The notes: generated by a model not told the origin, from the letters alone. A stretch of 64,000 nt of DNA from CAG-791 sp045113775 (GCA_045113775.1 JBGUJH010000018.1:1-64000); one strand, 5' to 3'. Shown: positions 9,803-19,504, numbered from the stretch's first letter. Translations and numbers: made by a program.

Positions 9803-9838
9803 GATGCAAGAGAAGATATCTTTTCTTGCATCTTTTTT
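9803..9838 (+). terminator. Terminator hairpin overlapping an operator-like inverted repeat
   Basis: GATGCAAGAGAA / TTTTCTTGCATC stem (12 bp) followed by TTTTTT. It is a convincing terminator for the small membrane protein gene. The same hairpin occupies the place of the TGCAACAAA-N9-TTTGTTGCA repeat seen at other promoters in this window. Confidence 0.85.
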
Positions 9839-9919
9839 ATTGCCGCAAATCAAACCCTGCAACAAAAACACCGCCCGTGCAAAACGCGGAAAGAGCGAAA
9901 ACCTCCTTTTTTCTAGAAT
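9805..9919 (+). promoter_or_regulatory. Regulon promoter F, upstream of the first CGD operon (degenerate copy)
   Basis: TGCAAGAGA-N8-TTTCTTGCA, CTGCAAC 31 bp further (5' of TTGCA to 5' of CTGCA), then GGAAAG at 9888 and TAGAAT at 9914 (20-bp gap). This is the shared architecture described for promoters A-E and G with one-base deviations at three spacings. The start codon of the symporter gene is 78 bp past the -10. Confidence 0.6.
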
Positions 9920-9997
9920 AAAGACAGATGAAAGACGTGCACAGTCCTTTTACGAAACAGGAAATAAACACTTAAGACCTGAAAAAAGGAGGGTAAC

Positions 9998-11365
9998 ATG
10001 GAAAACTCAAACACGATCAAAAGAGCGTCGACTCTCGGCGTGATCTGCTACGGCCTCGGCGACCTGGCGTCGCAGTTCATCTGGACATTCGTCGGTTCCT
10101 ATCTCACCATTTTTTATACTGATATCGTCGGTTTTGCGCCGATCATTGTATCTGGGATAATGCTGCTGGCCCGTGTATGGGACGCGATCAATGACCCCAT
10201 GATGGGATCGATCGCAGAGAATACACGTTCAAAATTCGGACGCTTCCGTCCCTACATCGCATTCGGAAGCCCCTTCCTCGCAGTATTCTCAGTGCTTACC
10301 TTTGTCAATATGGGCAATGGTACAGGCGGTGTGATCTTCTCCACAGTCATCTATATCATAGCAGGCATGCTCTACACACTGGTCAACATTCCTTATTCCT
10401 CGCTGGCAGCAGTTATGACGGAGGATCCAAAACAGAGAAACCTGATCGGTACGTCCCGAAGCGTAGGTATGAACATCGGTATGATCATCGTCAACTCCTG
10501 CTCCGCAGGCCTGGCGCTCCACTTCTCAGGAAGCGGCGCGGAAGTGGCGACCGGACACGGTTACATGATGACGGCGATCGTATATTCCCTGATCGCCGTA
10601 CCGCTCTTCTGGATCGTGTTCCTCACTTCCAAGGAAGTGATCGTTCCCGATTACGAGGCCAGAAAGCTCAACCCGGCAGAGACACTCAGCGGAATGGTCA
10701 AGAATAAGTATTTGATGACTATCTTCCTGGTATCCACCGTTCAGATGATCGCTTTCATGGGACGTATTTCCATCACAGCGTTTTACGTCATCTACTGCCT
10801 CGGTGCCTTCACACTGATCGCCCTGATTATGACGATCCCTTCCATAGGCGGTGTCATCGGTTCTCTCGTAGTTGCACCGCTGGCCAACAAGATCGGCAAG
10901 AAGCAAGTTATCGCGCTGACACTGATCGGCCAGTCAATCGGTTTGTTCATTGTATATTTTGCACCGTTCACCAACATGACGCAGATCATGATCGGACACT
11001 GGGTATACGGCATTTTTAACTGCGGATTCCCGATCTGTCTGGCAATGGTCGCCGACTGCGTAGACTACTGGCAGGAGAAGACCGGTATCCGCCAGGATGG
11101 CAGCTACTACGCTACCTACGGCCTCTCCACAAAACTCGGAAATGCGATCGGATCTGCTTTCGGAGTCCTGATCATGGCAGCTTTTGGTTATGTAGCCGGA
11201 AGCCAGGAGCAGACAGAGCAGGCGCTCAGAGGGATTAATACGACAGTTAACCTGATCCCGGCGATCCTTCTGGCCTGCGCGGCAGTTCTTCTCTGGATCC
11301 TCTGGGACAAGAGCGACAAGGATTTTGACGATATTCGCGAACGACTTCGCAATAAGGAACACTAA
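9998..11365 (+). CDS. GPH-family sugar/glycoside:cation symporter (CGD operon 1)
   Basis: 455-residue major facilitator protein with about 12 membrane segments and the glycoside-pentoside-hexuronide family signature WDAINDPMMGSIAENT near residue 65, followed by FGRFRPYI. It should import a glycoside or sugar with a cation. It is the first gene of a three-gene operon (gaps of 26 and 22 bp) with an isomerase-like TIM barrel and a DUF6379 protein, so its cargo is probably the glycoside those two act on (inference). AAGGAGGG lies before the ATG. Paralogues occur at 18.1 and 33.3 kb. Confidence 0.9.
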   Translation: MENSNTIKRASTLGVICYGLGDLASQFIWTFVGSYLTIFYTDIVGFAPIIVSGIMLLARVWDAINDPMMGSIAENTRSKFGRFRPYIAFGSPFLAVFSVLTFVNMGNGTGGVIFSTVIYIIAGMLYTLVNIPYSSLAAVMTEDPKQRNLIGTSRSVGMNIGMIIVNSCSAGLALHFSGSGAEVATGHGYMMTAIVYSLIAVPLFWIVFLTSKEVIVPDYEARKLNPAETLSGMVKNKYLMTIFLVSTVQMIAFMGRISITAFYVIYCLGAFTLIALIMTIPSIGGVIGSLVVAPLANKIGKKQVIALTLIGQSIGLFIVYFAPFTNMTQIMIGHWVYGIFNCGFPICLAMVADCVDYWQEKTGIRQDGSYYATYGLSTKLGNAIGSAFGVLIMAAFGYVAGSQEQTEQALRGINTTVNLIPAILLACAAVLLWILWDKSDKDFDDIRERLRNKEH

Positions 11366-11391
11366 TATAACAAGAATAAGGAGGCAGTATC

Positions 11392-12405
11392 ATGGGAATT
11401 AAAGCAAGCGTAAGTCTTTACAGCTTACAGTATCAGTATTTACAGGGAAAGATGAATCTGGAAGAGATCATCGCATTTGTGAAGAGCCTCGGCTCTGACG
11501 GCATCGAGCTTCTGCCCGACCAGATGCTCCACGGGACGCCGGAACCTACAGAAGAGACTTATCAGATGTGGAACGCGCTGGTAAAGAAATACGGCATCGG
11601 CCTTGCCTGCGACGACGTATTCCTCAACACCAACATGTTCAAGAACAGGGAACTCACAAAGCGCGAGTGCATCTCCTTGATCAAAAAAGAGATCGTCATG
11701 GCGCACCGCCTCGGCTTCAAGACCATCCGTCTCGTATCCATGGTCCCCGCCTGGATCATCGAGCCCTGCCTTGAGACCGCGATCGAGAACGATGTATCCC
11801 TCAACATCGAGATCCACGCCGGCCTGGGCTTCGGCGTCAAAAAGACAGATGAGTATATCGAGGAGATGCTGCGCCTGGATTCCCCTTACGTCGGCATCGT
11901 ACCTGACACCAGCCTTTACATGAAGAGAGCGCCCCGCGTCATGACCAATTACATTGCGGCTGTTATGGGTAATCTCAACCCCGATATCATCAAGTATACT
12001 GACGAAGTCTTTGCATCCGGGACAGATTTCTTCCAGCTCAACCTCAAGTCAAAAGACGGCATGGATCCCAAGCTCAGATCCCTGATCAAGAGCCCGGCAG
12101 ACGGCTTCTATGCGGCAAACATCAGCGGATACGAGAATCGCAGGCTCGAAGAACTGGATTCTCTGGCAAAATATATCAAGCATGTACACTTCAAGCTCTA
12201 CGAGATGACAGACGAGGGCGACGAGTACAGCATCGATTACAAGGAGATCCTGCAGTATCTGCACGACCACGGCTACAACGGTTATGTTTCCACAGAGTAC
12301 GAAGGAAACCGCTGGGTGCTTCCGGATCATGAGATTCCTGAGGTGCAGCAGGTCACGGCGCACCAGAAGATGATCCAGAGATATATCAAAGAAATTGAGG
12401 GCTAA
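11392..12405 (+). CDS. Sugar phosphate isomerase/epimerase-like TIM barrel, putative C-glycoside deglycosidase alpha subunit 1
   Basis: 337 residues of the xylose-isomerase-like TIM-barrel fold (AP endonuclease family 2). A four-ligand divalent-metal site can be read: Glu140 in NIEIHAG, Asp172 in VPDTS, His266 in HVHFK and Glu302 in STEYEG. In characterised CGDs (DfgA/DfgB, DgpB/DgpC types) this barrel plus a small DUF6379 subunit cleaves the C-C bond of 3''-oxo-C-glycosides. The DUF6379 gene follows after 22 bp. It is about 47 residues longer than the other two alpha-like proteins here and clearly diverged, so its substrate may differ. A plain sugar epimerase is the alternative if the neighbour is ignored. 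Confidence 0.75.
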   Translation: MGIKASVSLYSLQYQYLQGKMNLEEIIAFVKSLGSDGIELLPDQMLHGTPEPTEETYQMWNALVKKYGIGLACDDVFLNTNMFKNRELTKRECISLIKKEIVMAHRLGFKTIRLVSMVPAWIIEPCLETAIENDVSLNIEIHAGLGFGVKKTDEYIEEMLRLDSPYVGIVPDTSLYMKRAPRVMTNYIAAVMGNLNPDIIKYTDEVFASGTDFFQLNLKSKDGMDPKLRSLIKSPADGFYAANISGYENRRLEELDSLAKYIKHVHFKLYEMTDEGDEYSIDYKEILQYLHDHGYNGYVSTEYEGNRWVLPDHEIPEVQQVTAHQKMIQRYIKEIEG

Positions 12406-12427
12406 GCGCTTCGACAAGGAGGTAAAT

Positions 12428-12820
12428 ATGTTTGACGGAAATGTTTTTATCAAGGATACATGCAAAAATGTAGTTGAAAACGGAAAAGTGATCGGATACG
12501 AGATGCAGACGCATATCACCTATTACAGAGGAATCCCGCTCTCCATGATCAACTACCTCAAGGTGGCAGTTGACGGAGTGGAAGTTCCGGAGGAGGATAT
12601 CCGCTTCACACCCGACGGGATCGACTGGTTCACACTTAAGGAAATGGAAACAGTCAGCGCGATCAAGTGGGAGTACGGTACGCCCGGAACAGTCCGCGTG
12701 CTCAAAGAGGGCGGTCTCTCCAAGGGCCATCATCAGGTGAAGCTAACAGTATGCACCAGAACAGCATACATTCCCGTTCCGCTCGAGGGGAATATGACCA
12801 GAGACGTGGAGATCGCCTGA
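12428..12820 (+). CDS. DUF6379 protein, putative C-glycoside deglycosidase beta subunit 1
   Basis: 130-residue beta-rich protein with the motif TYYRGIPLS shared with the two other DUF6379 proteins of the window (YYRGIYLCQ, YYRGIFLSQ). DUF6379 is the small subunit of heterodimeric CGDs, where it packs against the TIM-barrel active site. It is the last gene of operon 1; AAGGAGG precedes the ATG. It is shorter than the other two copies (147 aa) and lacks their Met/Pro-rich C-terminal loop (SSYMPPI). Confidence 0.75.
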   Translation: MFDGNVFIKDTCKNVVENGKVIGYEMQTHITYYRGIPLSMINYLKVAVDGVEVPEEDIRFTPDGIDWFTLKEMETVSAIKWEYGTPGTVRVLKEGGLSKGHHQVKLTVCTRTAYIPVPLEGNMTRDVEIA

Positions 12821-12841
12821 CCGGCAGAACACATTGACGTT

Positions 12842-12869
12842 TTGACGATTTCACATAATATGAGATAAT
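12842..12869 (+). promoter_or_regulatory. Possible sigma-70-type promoter ahead of the AraC-GH39 pair
   Basis: TTGACG, 16-bp spacer, GATAAT. It lies before the hairpin at 12891, so transcripts starting here would have to pass that hairpin to reach the regulator gene. Confidence 0.4.
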
Positions 12870-12890
12870 ACTGTAAACATATTCCATACT

Positions 12891-12917
12891 GGGGAGGCCT
12901 GCGGCCTCTCCGGTTTT
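12891..12917 (+). terminator. Terminator/attenuator-like hairpin before AraC-GH39 gene 1
   Basis: GGGGAGGCC / GGCCTCTCC stem (one G-U), three-base loop, then GGTTTTT. It probably ends CGD operon 1. Confidence 0.75.
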
Positions 12918-12959
12918 TGCATCTTTTGACAACAGACTCGAAAGTTCAGGGGGTATTGA

Positions 12960-15365
12960 ATGGACAGGGGAACAGGAGTCAGCTATCATGTTGAGCGCGT
13001 TCGCGCCCGGAAAAACTATCTACAGGCAGAGCTCGTCCTTCTGAACGTACTCAGGGGAAAAATAGAAGTTCAGATGGAGGATCAGAAGGTGTCGCTTCCG
13101 AGAGGCGGGATCCTTTTGATCAACCCGGGGACCCAATATGAGGTCAGCGCGGCAGAAGACACTTTGATGGGCAAATGCACCTGGACGGTCGCTGTTTTGA
13201 CACAGCTTTTAAAGGGAAGCCACGCCTACTTTTACTGCAATACAGCTTCCGGGTATTCCCGCTGGCACGGGGAACTCAGAAAGACTCTGGAAACTCTGAC
13301 GGCAGTCTACGCCGCGGCAGATCATCAGACGGACAGCCTGATGGTGGGATATCTCTACAAGATCCTGGACTGTCTGATCGAGCATTTTCAGGTCCGGGGC
13401 GCCGATGCCGGAGACATAGAGACGGAAAGCGATGATTACATCCCGCAGATCATGCAGTATATCCTGCAGAACCTGCACGGCGAGATCAGCCTGACGGCCC
13501 TGGCGGAGCAGATGTTCGTATCAGCTTCCACACTCTCGCGCGCGTTCAAGAAGCGGACGGGGCTGTATTTTGCCGACTTTGTGCTGCAGCTGCGCGTTAA
13601 GGAAGCTATGGCGCTGTTATCGGAAACCGAAGAAAATGTCACACAGATCGCGCTCCGCGTTGGCTTTTCCGGCTCATCTGCTTTCAGCCGCGCATTCAAA
13701 AAAATGACGGGAGAGACTCCTGTCGAGTACAGAGAGAGGATTCGGAGCGAGGAAGACGCCGGTACTCAGGACGCTGCAATTGAGGAGAAGAAGATCCGGG
13801 AAGAGCTCTTTGCGAGCGGCCGTATTTCGGATGACGGAAAAGTGCACAGGCTGGTGACCGCGGACCTGGGCAATTCTTCGCCGGTGCCGCTGCGCAAGAT
13901 CTGGAACAAGGTCATCAATATAGGTGAAGTGCACGACCTGACTAAAGCGAATATACAGAAGCACTGCCTGTATCTGCGGGACCATCTGCATTTTCAGTAT
14001 GTGCGCATCTGGAATGTCTTCTCAAAAAGGTTGACACTGACGGACGGAAAGACGGCAGGGCGTTACAATTTCAGTGTGCTCGATCAGGTACTGGAATTCC
14101 TGTTGGAGAACAGGATGAAACCGTTCCTGGATTTCGGCCGAAGGCCTTCCATGGCCATGGATGCGGACGGCAAGATCGTTTATTATGAGGACATCTACAC
14201 GAATTTTGAGAGCAGAGAACTGTGGGAAGAAGCTTTTCGGGAGGTTCTGCGCCATGTCCGCCGCAAGTTCGGCAAAGCGGAGGTTTCCACCTGGATCTTC
14301 GAGCTTTCCAGAGACAGCTACCACGGAGCGGGAGGAGAGAGGTGTTATGAGGATGAAAACTTCGACTTTTGGGATGCCTGGAATTTCGCTTACAATTGCG
14401 TGAAAACAGAGATTCCCGGAGCGCAGATCGGCGGCATCTCAGCGCAGATCGGCGGGGATTATCATTTCCTGAACGAATTTTATAAAAAATGTGTGCAGAA
14501 CAGATGCATTCCGGACTTTTGCTCTTATCTGCTCTTTACCTACACGGACCAGTATTACTGGGAAAACGGCACGATTAGCGAATCTGTGGAGAAGGACAGA
14601 TCTACGCAGCTGCAGCTGGATAAGATCAGACGACTCATGGATTTTACGGGCGTAGGTTCTTCCAAAGTGTATTTCACTGAGTCAAACAATACGATCGCCA
14701 ACCGGGATTACCTCAATGACAGCTGCTTCCGCGCGGCTTTCTTCGCAAACGAAACGATGCTGATCCATGACCAGGCAGATCTTCTGTGTGTCATGGCCGG
14801 CACCGACTGGGTCAGCAGTTATCTGGATTCGGGCGCGGTGGTGCACGGGGGGATCGGCCTGCTTACCAAGGATACTATCCGCAAACCGGCATATTTTGCC
14901 TTCGAATTCCTGAACCGGCTGGGCAGCACGGTGATCGCTTCCGGGGATGGATATATCCTTACCCGGTCGGAGAGCGGAAACTATTACCTGCTCTGCAGCC
15001 ATTTCGTTCCGTTTGGAGCGGGACAGTATCCCGTCAAGGCCGATGACAAGCCGGATCTGTCCGTCCTGCGTTTCGAGGGACATCCTTCTGAAGTACTCCG
15101 CTTCAGGCTGACAGGAATTACGGATCAAGGCTATTACATTGTGAAGAGACGGATCCTGTCATCCTCATCCGGCAGTATCCTGGATGAGTGGGAGAATTTC
15201 CAGTTCTCCGAGGACCTGACAGCGGATGATGTGCGCTATCTCAGAGAGAGGTGTATCCCGCAGATCCGCATGCAGAAGCAGTACGTCGGAATCGATGAGG
15301 AGCTTTCCTTCGACGTGGAGATGCGCCCGGAGGACGTTGTGCTGCTGCACATTTACAGGGAGTGA
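12960..15365 (+). CDS. AraC-type regulator fused to a GH39-like barrel (1)
   Basis: 801 residues. An N-terminal cupin-like region (about 1-100) is followed by a two-helix-turn-helix AraC domain at about 162-262 (SLTALAEQMFVSASTLSRAF; FSGSSAFSRAFKKMTGETP). A GH39 (beta-xylosidase-like) barrel then spans about 315-700, with a beta-sandwich tail. The GH39 nucleophile region survives (Glu574 in FTESNN). The acid/base motif, normally W-x-F-E-x-W-N-E-P, reads W445-IFELSRD, so the acid/base Glu is lost. The barrel is therefore more likely a sugar-sensing domain than a working xylosidase (inference). It sits between two CGD operons and 33 bp before a paralogue. AGGGGG is the ribosome site. Confidence 0.85.
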   Translation: MDRGTGVSYHVERVRARKNYLQAELVLLNVLRGKIEVQMEDQKVSLPRGGILLINPGTQYEVSAAEDTLMGKCTWTVAVLTQLLKGSHAYFYCNTASGYSRWHGELRKTLETLTAVYAAADHQTDSLMVGYLYKILDCLIEHFQVRGADAGDIETESDDYIPQIMQYILQNLHGEISLTALAEQMFVSASTLSRAFKKRTGLYFADFVLQLRVKEAMALLSETEENVTQIALRVGFSGSSAFSRAFKKMTGETPVEYRERIRSEEDAGTQDAAIEEKKIREELFASGRISDDGKVHRLVTADLGNSSPVPLRKIWNKVINIGEVHDLTKANIQKHCLYLRDHLHFQYVRIWNVFSKRLTLTDGKTAGRYNFSVLDQVLEFLLENRMKPFLDFGRRPSMAMDADGKIVYYEDIYTNFESRELWEEAFREVLRHVRRKFGKAEVSTWIFELSRDSYHGAGGERCYEDENFDFWDAWNFAYNCVKTEIPGAQIGGISAQIGGDYHFLNEFYKKCVQNRCIPDFCSYLLFTYTDQYYWENGTISESVEKDRSTQLQLDKIRRLMDFTGVGSSKVYFTESNNTIANRDYLNDSCFRAAFFANETMLIHDQADLLCVMAGTDWVSSYLDSGAVVHGGIGLLTKDTIRKPAYFAFEFLNRLGSTVIASGDGYILTRSESGNYYLLCSHFVPFGAGQYPVKADDKPDLSVLRFEGHPSEVLRFRLTGITDQGYYIVKRRILSSSSGSILDEWENFQFSEDLTADDVRYLRERCIPQIRMQKQYVGIDEELSFDVEMRPEDVVLLHIYRE

Positions 15366-15398
15366 ATCTGCGAGTCATAACTACATCGGGGGGAAAAC

Positions 15399-17771
15399 AT
15401 GAAGAAGCTGGAGATTCAGGATTGCAAAATAGAGCTGATCTATCTGACTAATGAGTCCATGCATTCGCATCAGGACATTGAAGTGGTGTACATGATCGAC
15501 AGTGAAGCGGAATATCTGACTGAGAATCCGTTTACGCTGAAGAAAAGTGACATAGCCGTTATCAATTCGGGCGAGCAGCATATGATACGGTGCAGGCGGG
15601 ACGCGATCGCCTTTCGCTTATTGATTCCATACCGCTTAGCGGGAAAGCTTTCATCGGATGAGAACATTTACTTTCAGTGCAACTCAGTATTATACCCGTC
15701 TTATAATTACAGTAACCTGGAACGACTGCTGGAACGCCTTCTGCTTGATTATCTGAAGGTGAACACTGCAGATCTGAGCGGGATCAGCAGTATGCTGTTT
15801 CAGGTCATCCATGAACTGTTTGAGAATTTTAGAAGAGACAGGAATAAGATCGGGGCGTATTCCGGGAAAAAACAGGGGGACAAAATAGACAGGATCCTGA
15901 ATTTTATTCACTTGCACTATTTTGAACCGCTGAGTTTGCCAGAAATGGCAGAGCGCTTTAATATGACAGAGACATATTTGTCCCGCTATTTTAAAGAAAA
16001 GGTCGGACAAAACTATGTGAACTATCTCAATGATGTCAGACTGAAAAACGCTGTAACGGATTTGAGCCAAACTGATAAATCGATCACTGAAATTGCTCTC
16101 GACCACGGATTCTCGACTCCTTCCGTATTTAACCGGTACTTCAAGAGCAAATACGGCAAAACGCCGTCCGAGTACAGAAAAGAAGTATTAGGCAGCAGAA
16201 AGAGCCAGGAGATCGGGGAAGAAAGAATCAGAAAGATCCAACAGGGAATAAGTGAAAAGATCGAACTGGAAGCAAACAGCAGCATTAAAGCGAAGGTTGT
16301 GCAGGTAAGCGCGCGCCGGGGCGAGGTTAAGTGGAATAATAAGAATACCATTATTAATATCGGGGAGACTCCTGCGGTCTGTGACGCGGGAATTCAAAAG
16401 CATATTCTTCTTCTCAAAAATGAGCTGGGCGTATCTTATGCCCGCATATGGAATGTCTTTTCCGATCGTTTTATGATCACAAACGATCTTGACGGAGACA
16501 GCTTCAATTTCTTCTATTTGGACACGGTTTTAGACTTTTTTGTGCAAAATGATATCGCTCTCTTCCTGGACCTGGGGCAGAGAAAACGCGTCATCAAGGC
16601 TACGAGCAAGAATGAATTGCGGCTGGAGACGGAATGCAATCAGCCCGTCAACAGCAGGCAGTGGGAAAAACTGCTGAGCCATTTTATGAGGCACCTTTTG
16701 CGCAGATATGGAGATACTGTTCTGGAAAAATGGATCTTTGAATTTCCGTGGAACCTGGAGCCGTATTACCGTGAAGACTATGATTATGTGAGCGCGTATC
16801 GGATTGGCAGAAATACTGTGCGGAGTTTTTTGAAAAACGGGACTGTCGCAGGTTTAAGCCCGAATGTGACGGTCAATGAGAAAGAATTCGCAGCAGTGAT
16901 CAGGACCTTAAAAAAAGAGGATATTTTTCCGGATATAGTGACAATGCGTGTCTTTATGGATCTGGAACACAAGCTCGTGGAGGGAGCTGATTCCAAGACG
17001 GAAAACGGGTTTATATGCGCCAGGCAGTTCGTCGAAAAAATAATAAGAATGGTTACGGATGAAAACACAGATTGCAAATTCTGTATATCGGAATGGGCGA
17101 ATACCGTGTTAAACAGGACGGCGATCCAGGATAGCTGCGCCAGAGGAACAAATGCGATCAACTTTGTGTCTGGCATATCGAACCTGGTTGATATGATGGG
17201 AATCTGGCATGGGACTGATGCTATTGATGTTTTTTACGATACAAGAAAACTGATCTACGGCAGTGCCGGAATACTTACCAAAGACGGGATCAAAAAGCCG
17301 ATCTTTTACGCGTTCCGGTTTTTAAGACAGCTGGGGGGAGAACTGCTGAAAACAGGGAATAACTACATAATGACCAAAGATCCCTCGGGAAGGATCATCT
17401 GTCTTTGCTATAACCAAAGGGCATACAGCTACTATTACTATTTCAAAGACGTAACGGAACAGAAAGATTTATTCAAGCTTTTTCAAAGCGAAGAAAAAGT
17501 GATCCTGGAAATGGAGATAACGAATCTGGAAAAAGACGGAGAGTATCTGATCAAAGAAGAAGTGGTCAACAGTACAAGCGGCAGTATCCAGGATGAGTGG
17601 AAAACACTGGGAAACCAGGAGGAACTGGGAAAGTCTGAAATACAGTATTTAAGAAATGTATGTATTCCCAAGATATACATGAAGCAATTCACTTGTGTGG
17701 AAGGAAAACTCAGTTTTCATATTGAGCTGGAACCTCACGAGATGAGGCTCATCCATATATCCCCGTACTAA
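15399..17771 (+). CDS. AraC-type regulator fused to a GH39-like barrel (2)
   Basis: 790 residues with the same plan as its upstream neighbour: cupin-like N-terminus, AraC HTH pair around 165-262 (SLPEMAERFNMTETYLSRYF; FSTPSVFNRYFKSKYGKTP) and a GH39-like barrel with tail. The acid/base segment is W445-IFEFPWNLEP, not the canonical FEVWNEP. The nucleophile Glu is kept (Glu565 in ISEWANT). The sequence is well diverged from paralogues 1 and 3, with more Lys/Asn and lower GC, so it may answer to another ligand. It ends 341 bp before CGD operon 2, which it probably controls (inference). GGGGGG lies before the ATG. Confidence 0.85.
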   Translation: MKKLEIQDCKIELIYLTNESMHSHQDIEVVYMIDSEAEYLTENPFTLKKSDIAVINSGEQHMIRCRRDAIAFRLLIPYRLAGKLSSDENIYFQCNSVLYPSYNYSNLERLLERLLLDYLKVNTADLSGISSMLFQVIHELFENFRRDRNKIGAYSGKKQGDKIDRILNFIHLHYFEPLSLPEMAERFNMTETYLSRYFKEKVGQNYVNYLNDVRLKNAVTDLSQTDKSITEIALDHGFSTPSVFNRYFKSKYGKTPSEYRKEVLGSRKSQEIGEERIRKIQQGISEKIELEANSSIKAKVVQVSARRGEVKWNNKNTIINIGETPAVCDAGIQKHILLLKNELGVSYARIWNVFSDRFMITNDLDGDSFNFFYLDTVLDFFVQNDIALFLDLGQRKRVIKATSKNELRLETECNQPVNSRQWEKLLSHFMRHLLRRYGDTVLEKWIFEFPWNLEPYYREDYDYVSAYRIGRNTVRSFLKNGTVAGLSPNVTVNEKEFAAVIRTLKKEDIFPDIVTMRVFMDLEHKLVEGADSKTENGFICARQFVEKIIRMVTDENTDCKFCISEWANTVLNRTAIQDSCARGTNAINFVSGISNLVDMMGIWHGTDAIDVFYDTRKLIYGSAGILTKDGIKKPIFYAFRFLRQLGGELLKTGNNYIMTKDPSGRIICLCYNQRAYSYYYYFKDVTEQKDLFKLFQSEEKVILEMEITNLEKDGEYLIKEEVVNSTSGSIQDEWKTLGNQEELGKSEIQYLRNVCIPKIYMKQFTCVEGKLSFHIELEPHEMRLIHISPY

Positions 17772-17803
17772 TGGAAAATGACTGACGAGGTGATACGGAA
17801 TAA

Positions 17804-17850
17804 ACCGTGTACAAAAAATGATTGCCGTTTTTTGTACACGGTATTTCTTT
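17804..17850 (+). terminator. Strong terminator after the AraC-GH39 pair
   Basis: Perfect 15-bp stem ACCGTGTACAAAAAA / TTTTTTGTACACGGT, nine-base loop, then ATTTCTTTT. Its TTTTGTACA arm lies where regulon promoters carry TTTGTTGCA, relative to the -10 downstream. Confidence 0.9.
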
Positions 17851-17894
17851 TGCTGCGAAAAGGATAAAAAATACGCACAATATAGTAGGGACAA

Positions 17895-17927
17895 TGGAAA
17901 GTAAGAACCCGTAAAAATGTATAGAAT
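17895..17927 (+). promoter_or_regulatory. Promoter H of CGD operon 2
   Basis: TGGAAA, exactly 21 bp, TAGAAT. This matches the (T/G)GAAAA-N21-TAAAAT core of the regulon promoters, but the TTGCAA box and the TGCAACAAA repeat are absent. The rest of the 341-bp gap holds only the terminator and a leader of about 185 bases with no recognised structure. Confidence 0.5.
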
Positions 17928-18112
17928 TATCACAGAAGCTGATCCACGGAGCTATTAGGATTCAGCAAGAAGCGCGCTCTTTTACTTTAAAGCTCCTGAC
18001 AGGTTAAACAATTGAGAAATAAGCCATCCAATTTGCGAAGGTTCAAAGAAAAAACAGAAAGGAAGTATCGTTTTGGACTGGATCACAGCCATGACGAGAA
18101 AAAGGCGAGGAA

Positions 18113-19480
18113 ATGGAAAAACAGCTTTCAAGAAAGAGTATAGTCAGCTATGCTCTGGGAGACCTGGCCAGTCAGCTGGTATGGACATATGTCGGTATGT
18201 ATCTGACAGTATACTATCTGGATGTAGTTGGTCTTGCTCCTGCGGTTGCTTCACTGATCATGCTGGTAGCTAAAGTATGGGACGCAGTCAATGACCCCAT
18301 GATGGGTGCCATCTGCGAGCGCACGCAGTCTAAATACGGACGTTTCAGACCTTACATTCTATATGGAGCTCCGTTGCTGGCAATCTTCAGCATCCTGACA
18401 TTTACGGCACCTTTCGGAAACGGAGCCGCAGGTGCAATCTGGGCAACAGTTACTTATATCGGCGCCGGTATGCTGTACACTCTGACCAATATCCCTTACG
18501 GAGCATTGGCAGGCGTTATGACAACACATACTGAAGAACGCGTCAAGCTGAACTCTGCAAGAGGCGTCGGCATGCAGATCGGCATCATGATCGTCAGCTT
18601 TGCCGGAGCTCTTCTGCTCTCAGCAATTTCAGGAAATCCGGAGCACATTACAGGAAAGAGCTATACAATTGTTGCTATCATCTTTGCTGCCATCGCTACA
18701 CCGATGTTCTTCCTTGTTTTCAAGAATACAAAGGAAGTTACTTCTCCTAAGGTAAGCGGAGAGAAGGTTTCTCTTAAGGATTCACTGAGAGTTATCGCAA
18801 CTAATAAATATCTCCTCATCATCGTTGGAGTAACCATTTTCCAGATGGTTCCTTACATGGCTCGTATTTCCATAATGGCATTCTATGTCGGACACTGCCT
18901 CGGTGACTTCAGATGGATGTCCATCCTGATGACGATTCCTTCGTTCGGCGCGCTGATCGGAAATATTGTCACACCGGCAGTTGTTAAGCACCTTGGCAAG
19001 CATGGTAACCGCAATGCTCTTATCCTTTCCATGTTCCTGAAAGGTATTACATTTATCTGGATGTTCTTCATTCCGTATGAGAATATCGGCATGCTCATCT
19101 TCGTTACCTGCCTGAACGCGATTACAGGATTTGGTTTTGCACCGCAGCTGTCTATGATTGCTGACGCAATTGACTTCCAGGAAGAGAAGACAGGCGTTCG
19201 TTCAGATGGTATTGCATTCGCGGTTTACGGTCTTGCAACAAAGCTCGGCGGAGCAATCGGAAGCTCAGTGGGCATCATGATCATCACGGCCTTTGGCTAT
19301 GTGGCAGGTCAGGCTGTTACAGCAAGCGCACAGACCGGAATCAATTTCACGGCAAACCTCTTCTGCGGACTTCTTCACCTCGTAGCAGCAGCTATTCCGC
19401 TTCTGTTCTGGAAGATGACTGACAAGGACGCGGATGATATCAGAGAACGCCTTAGAGTCAGAAATTCAAGTGCAGAATAA
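18113..19480 (+). CDS. GPH-family sugar/glycoside:cation symporter (CGD operon 2)
   Basis: 455-residue, 12-segment symporter collinear with the one at 10 kb: WDAVNDPMMGAICERT near residue 60 and YGRFRPYI. First gene of the second CGD operon, followed after 24 bp by the TIM-barrel gene. It is probably the importer of that operon's glycoside (inference). The ATG is preferred to an upstream TTG in another frame because GCGAGGAA precedes it and the protein then aligns with its paralogue. Confidence 0.9.
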   Translation: MEKQLSRKSIVSYALGDLASQLVWTYVGMYLTVYYLDVVGLAPAVASLIMLVAKVWDAVNDPMMGAICERTQSKYGRFRPYILYGAPLLAIFSILTFTAPFGNGAAGAIWATVTYIGAGMLYTLTNIPYGALAGVMTTHTEERVKLNSARGVGMQIGIMIVSFAGALLLSAISGNPEHITGKSYTIVAIIFAAIATPMFFLVFKNTKEVTSPKVSGEKVSLKDSLRVIATNKYLLIIVGVTIFQMVPYMARISIMAFYVGHCLGDFRWMSILMTIPSFGALIGNIVTPAVVKHLGKHGNRNALILSMFLKGITFIWMFFIPYENIGMLIFVTCLNAITGFGFAPQLSMIADAIDFQEEKTGVRSDGIAFAVYGLATKLGGAIGSSVGIMIITAFGYVAGQAVTASAQTGINFTANLFCGLLHLVAAAIPLLFWKMTDKDADDIRERLRVRNSSAE

Positions 19481-19504
19481 TTAGATTTTGTAAGGAGATA
19501 ACAA

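Noticed and set aside
12960..15365. Annotating the AraC-GH39 proteins as beta-xylosidases
   Set aside because: The N-terminal cupin and HTH and the missing acid/base Glu make a regulator the better call.
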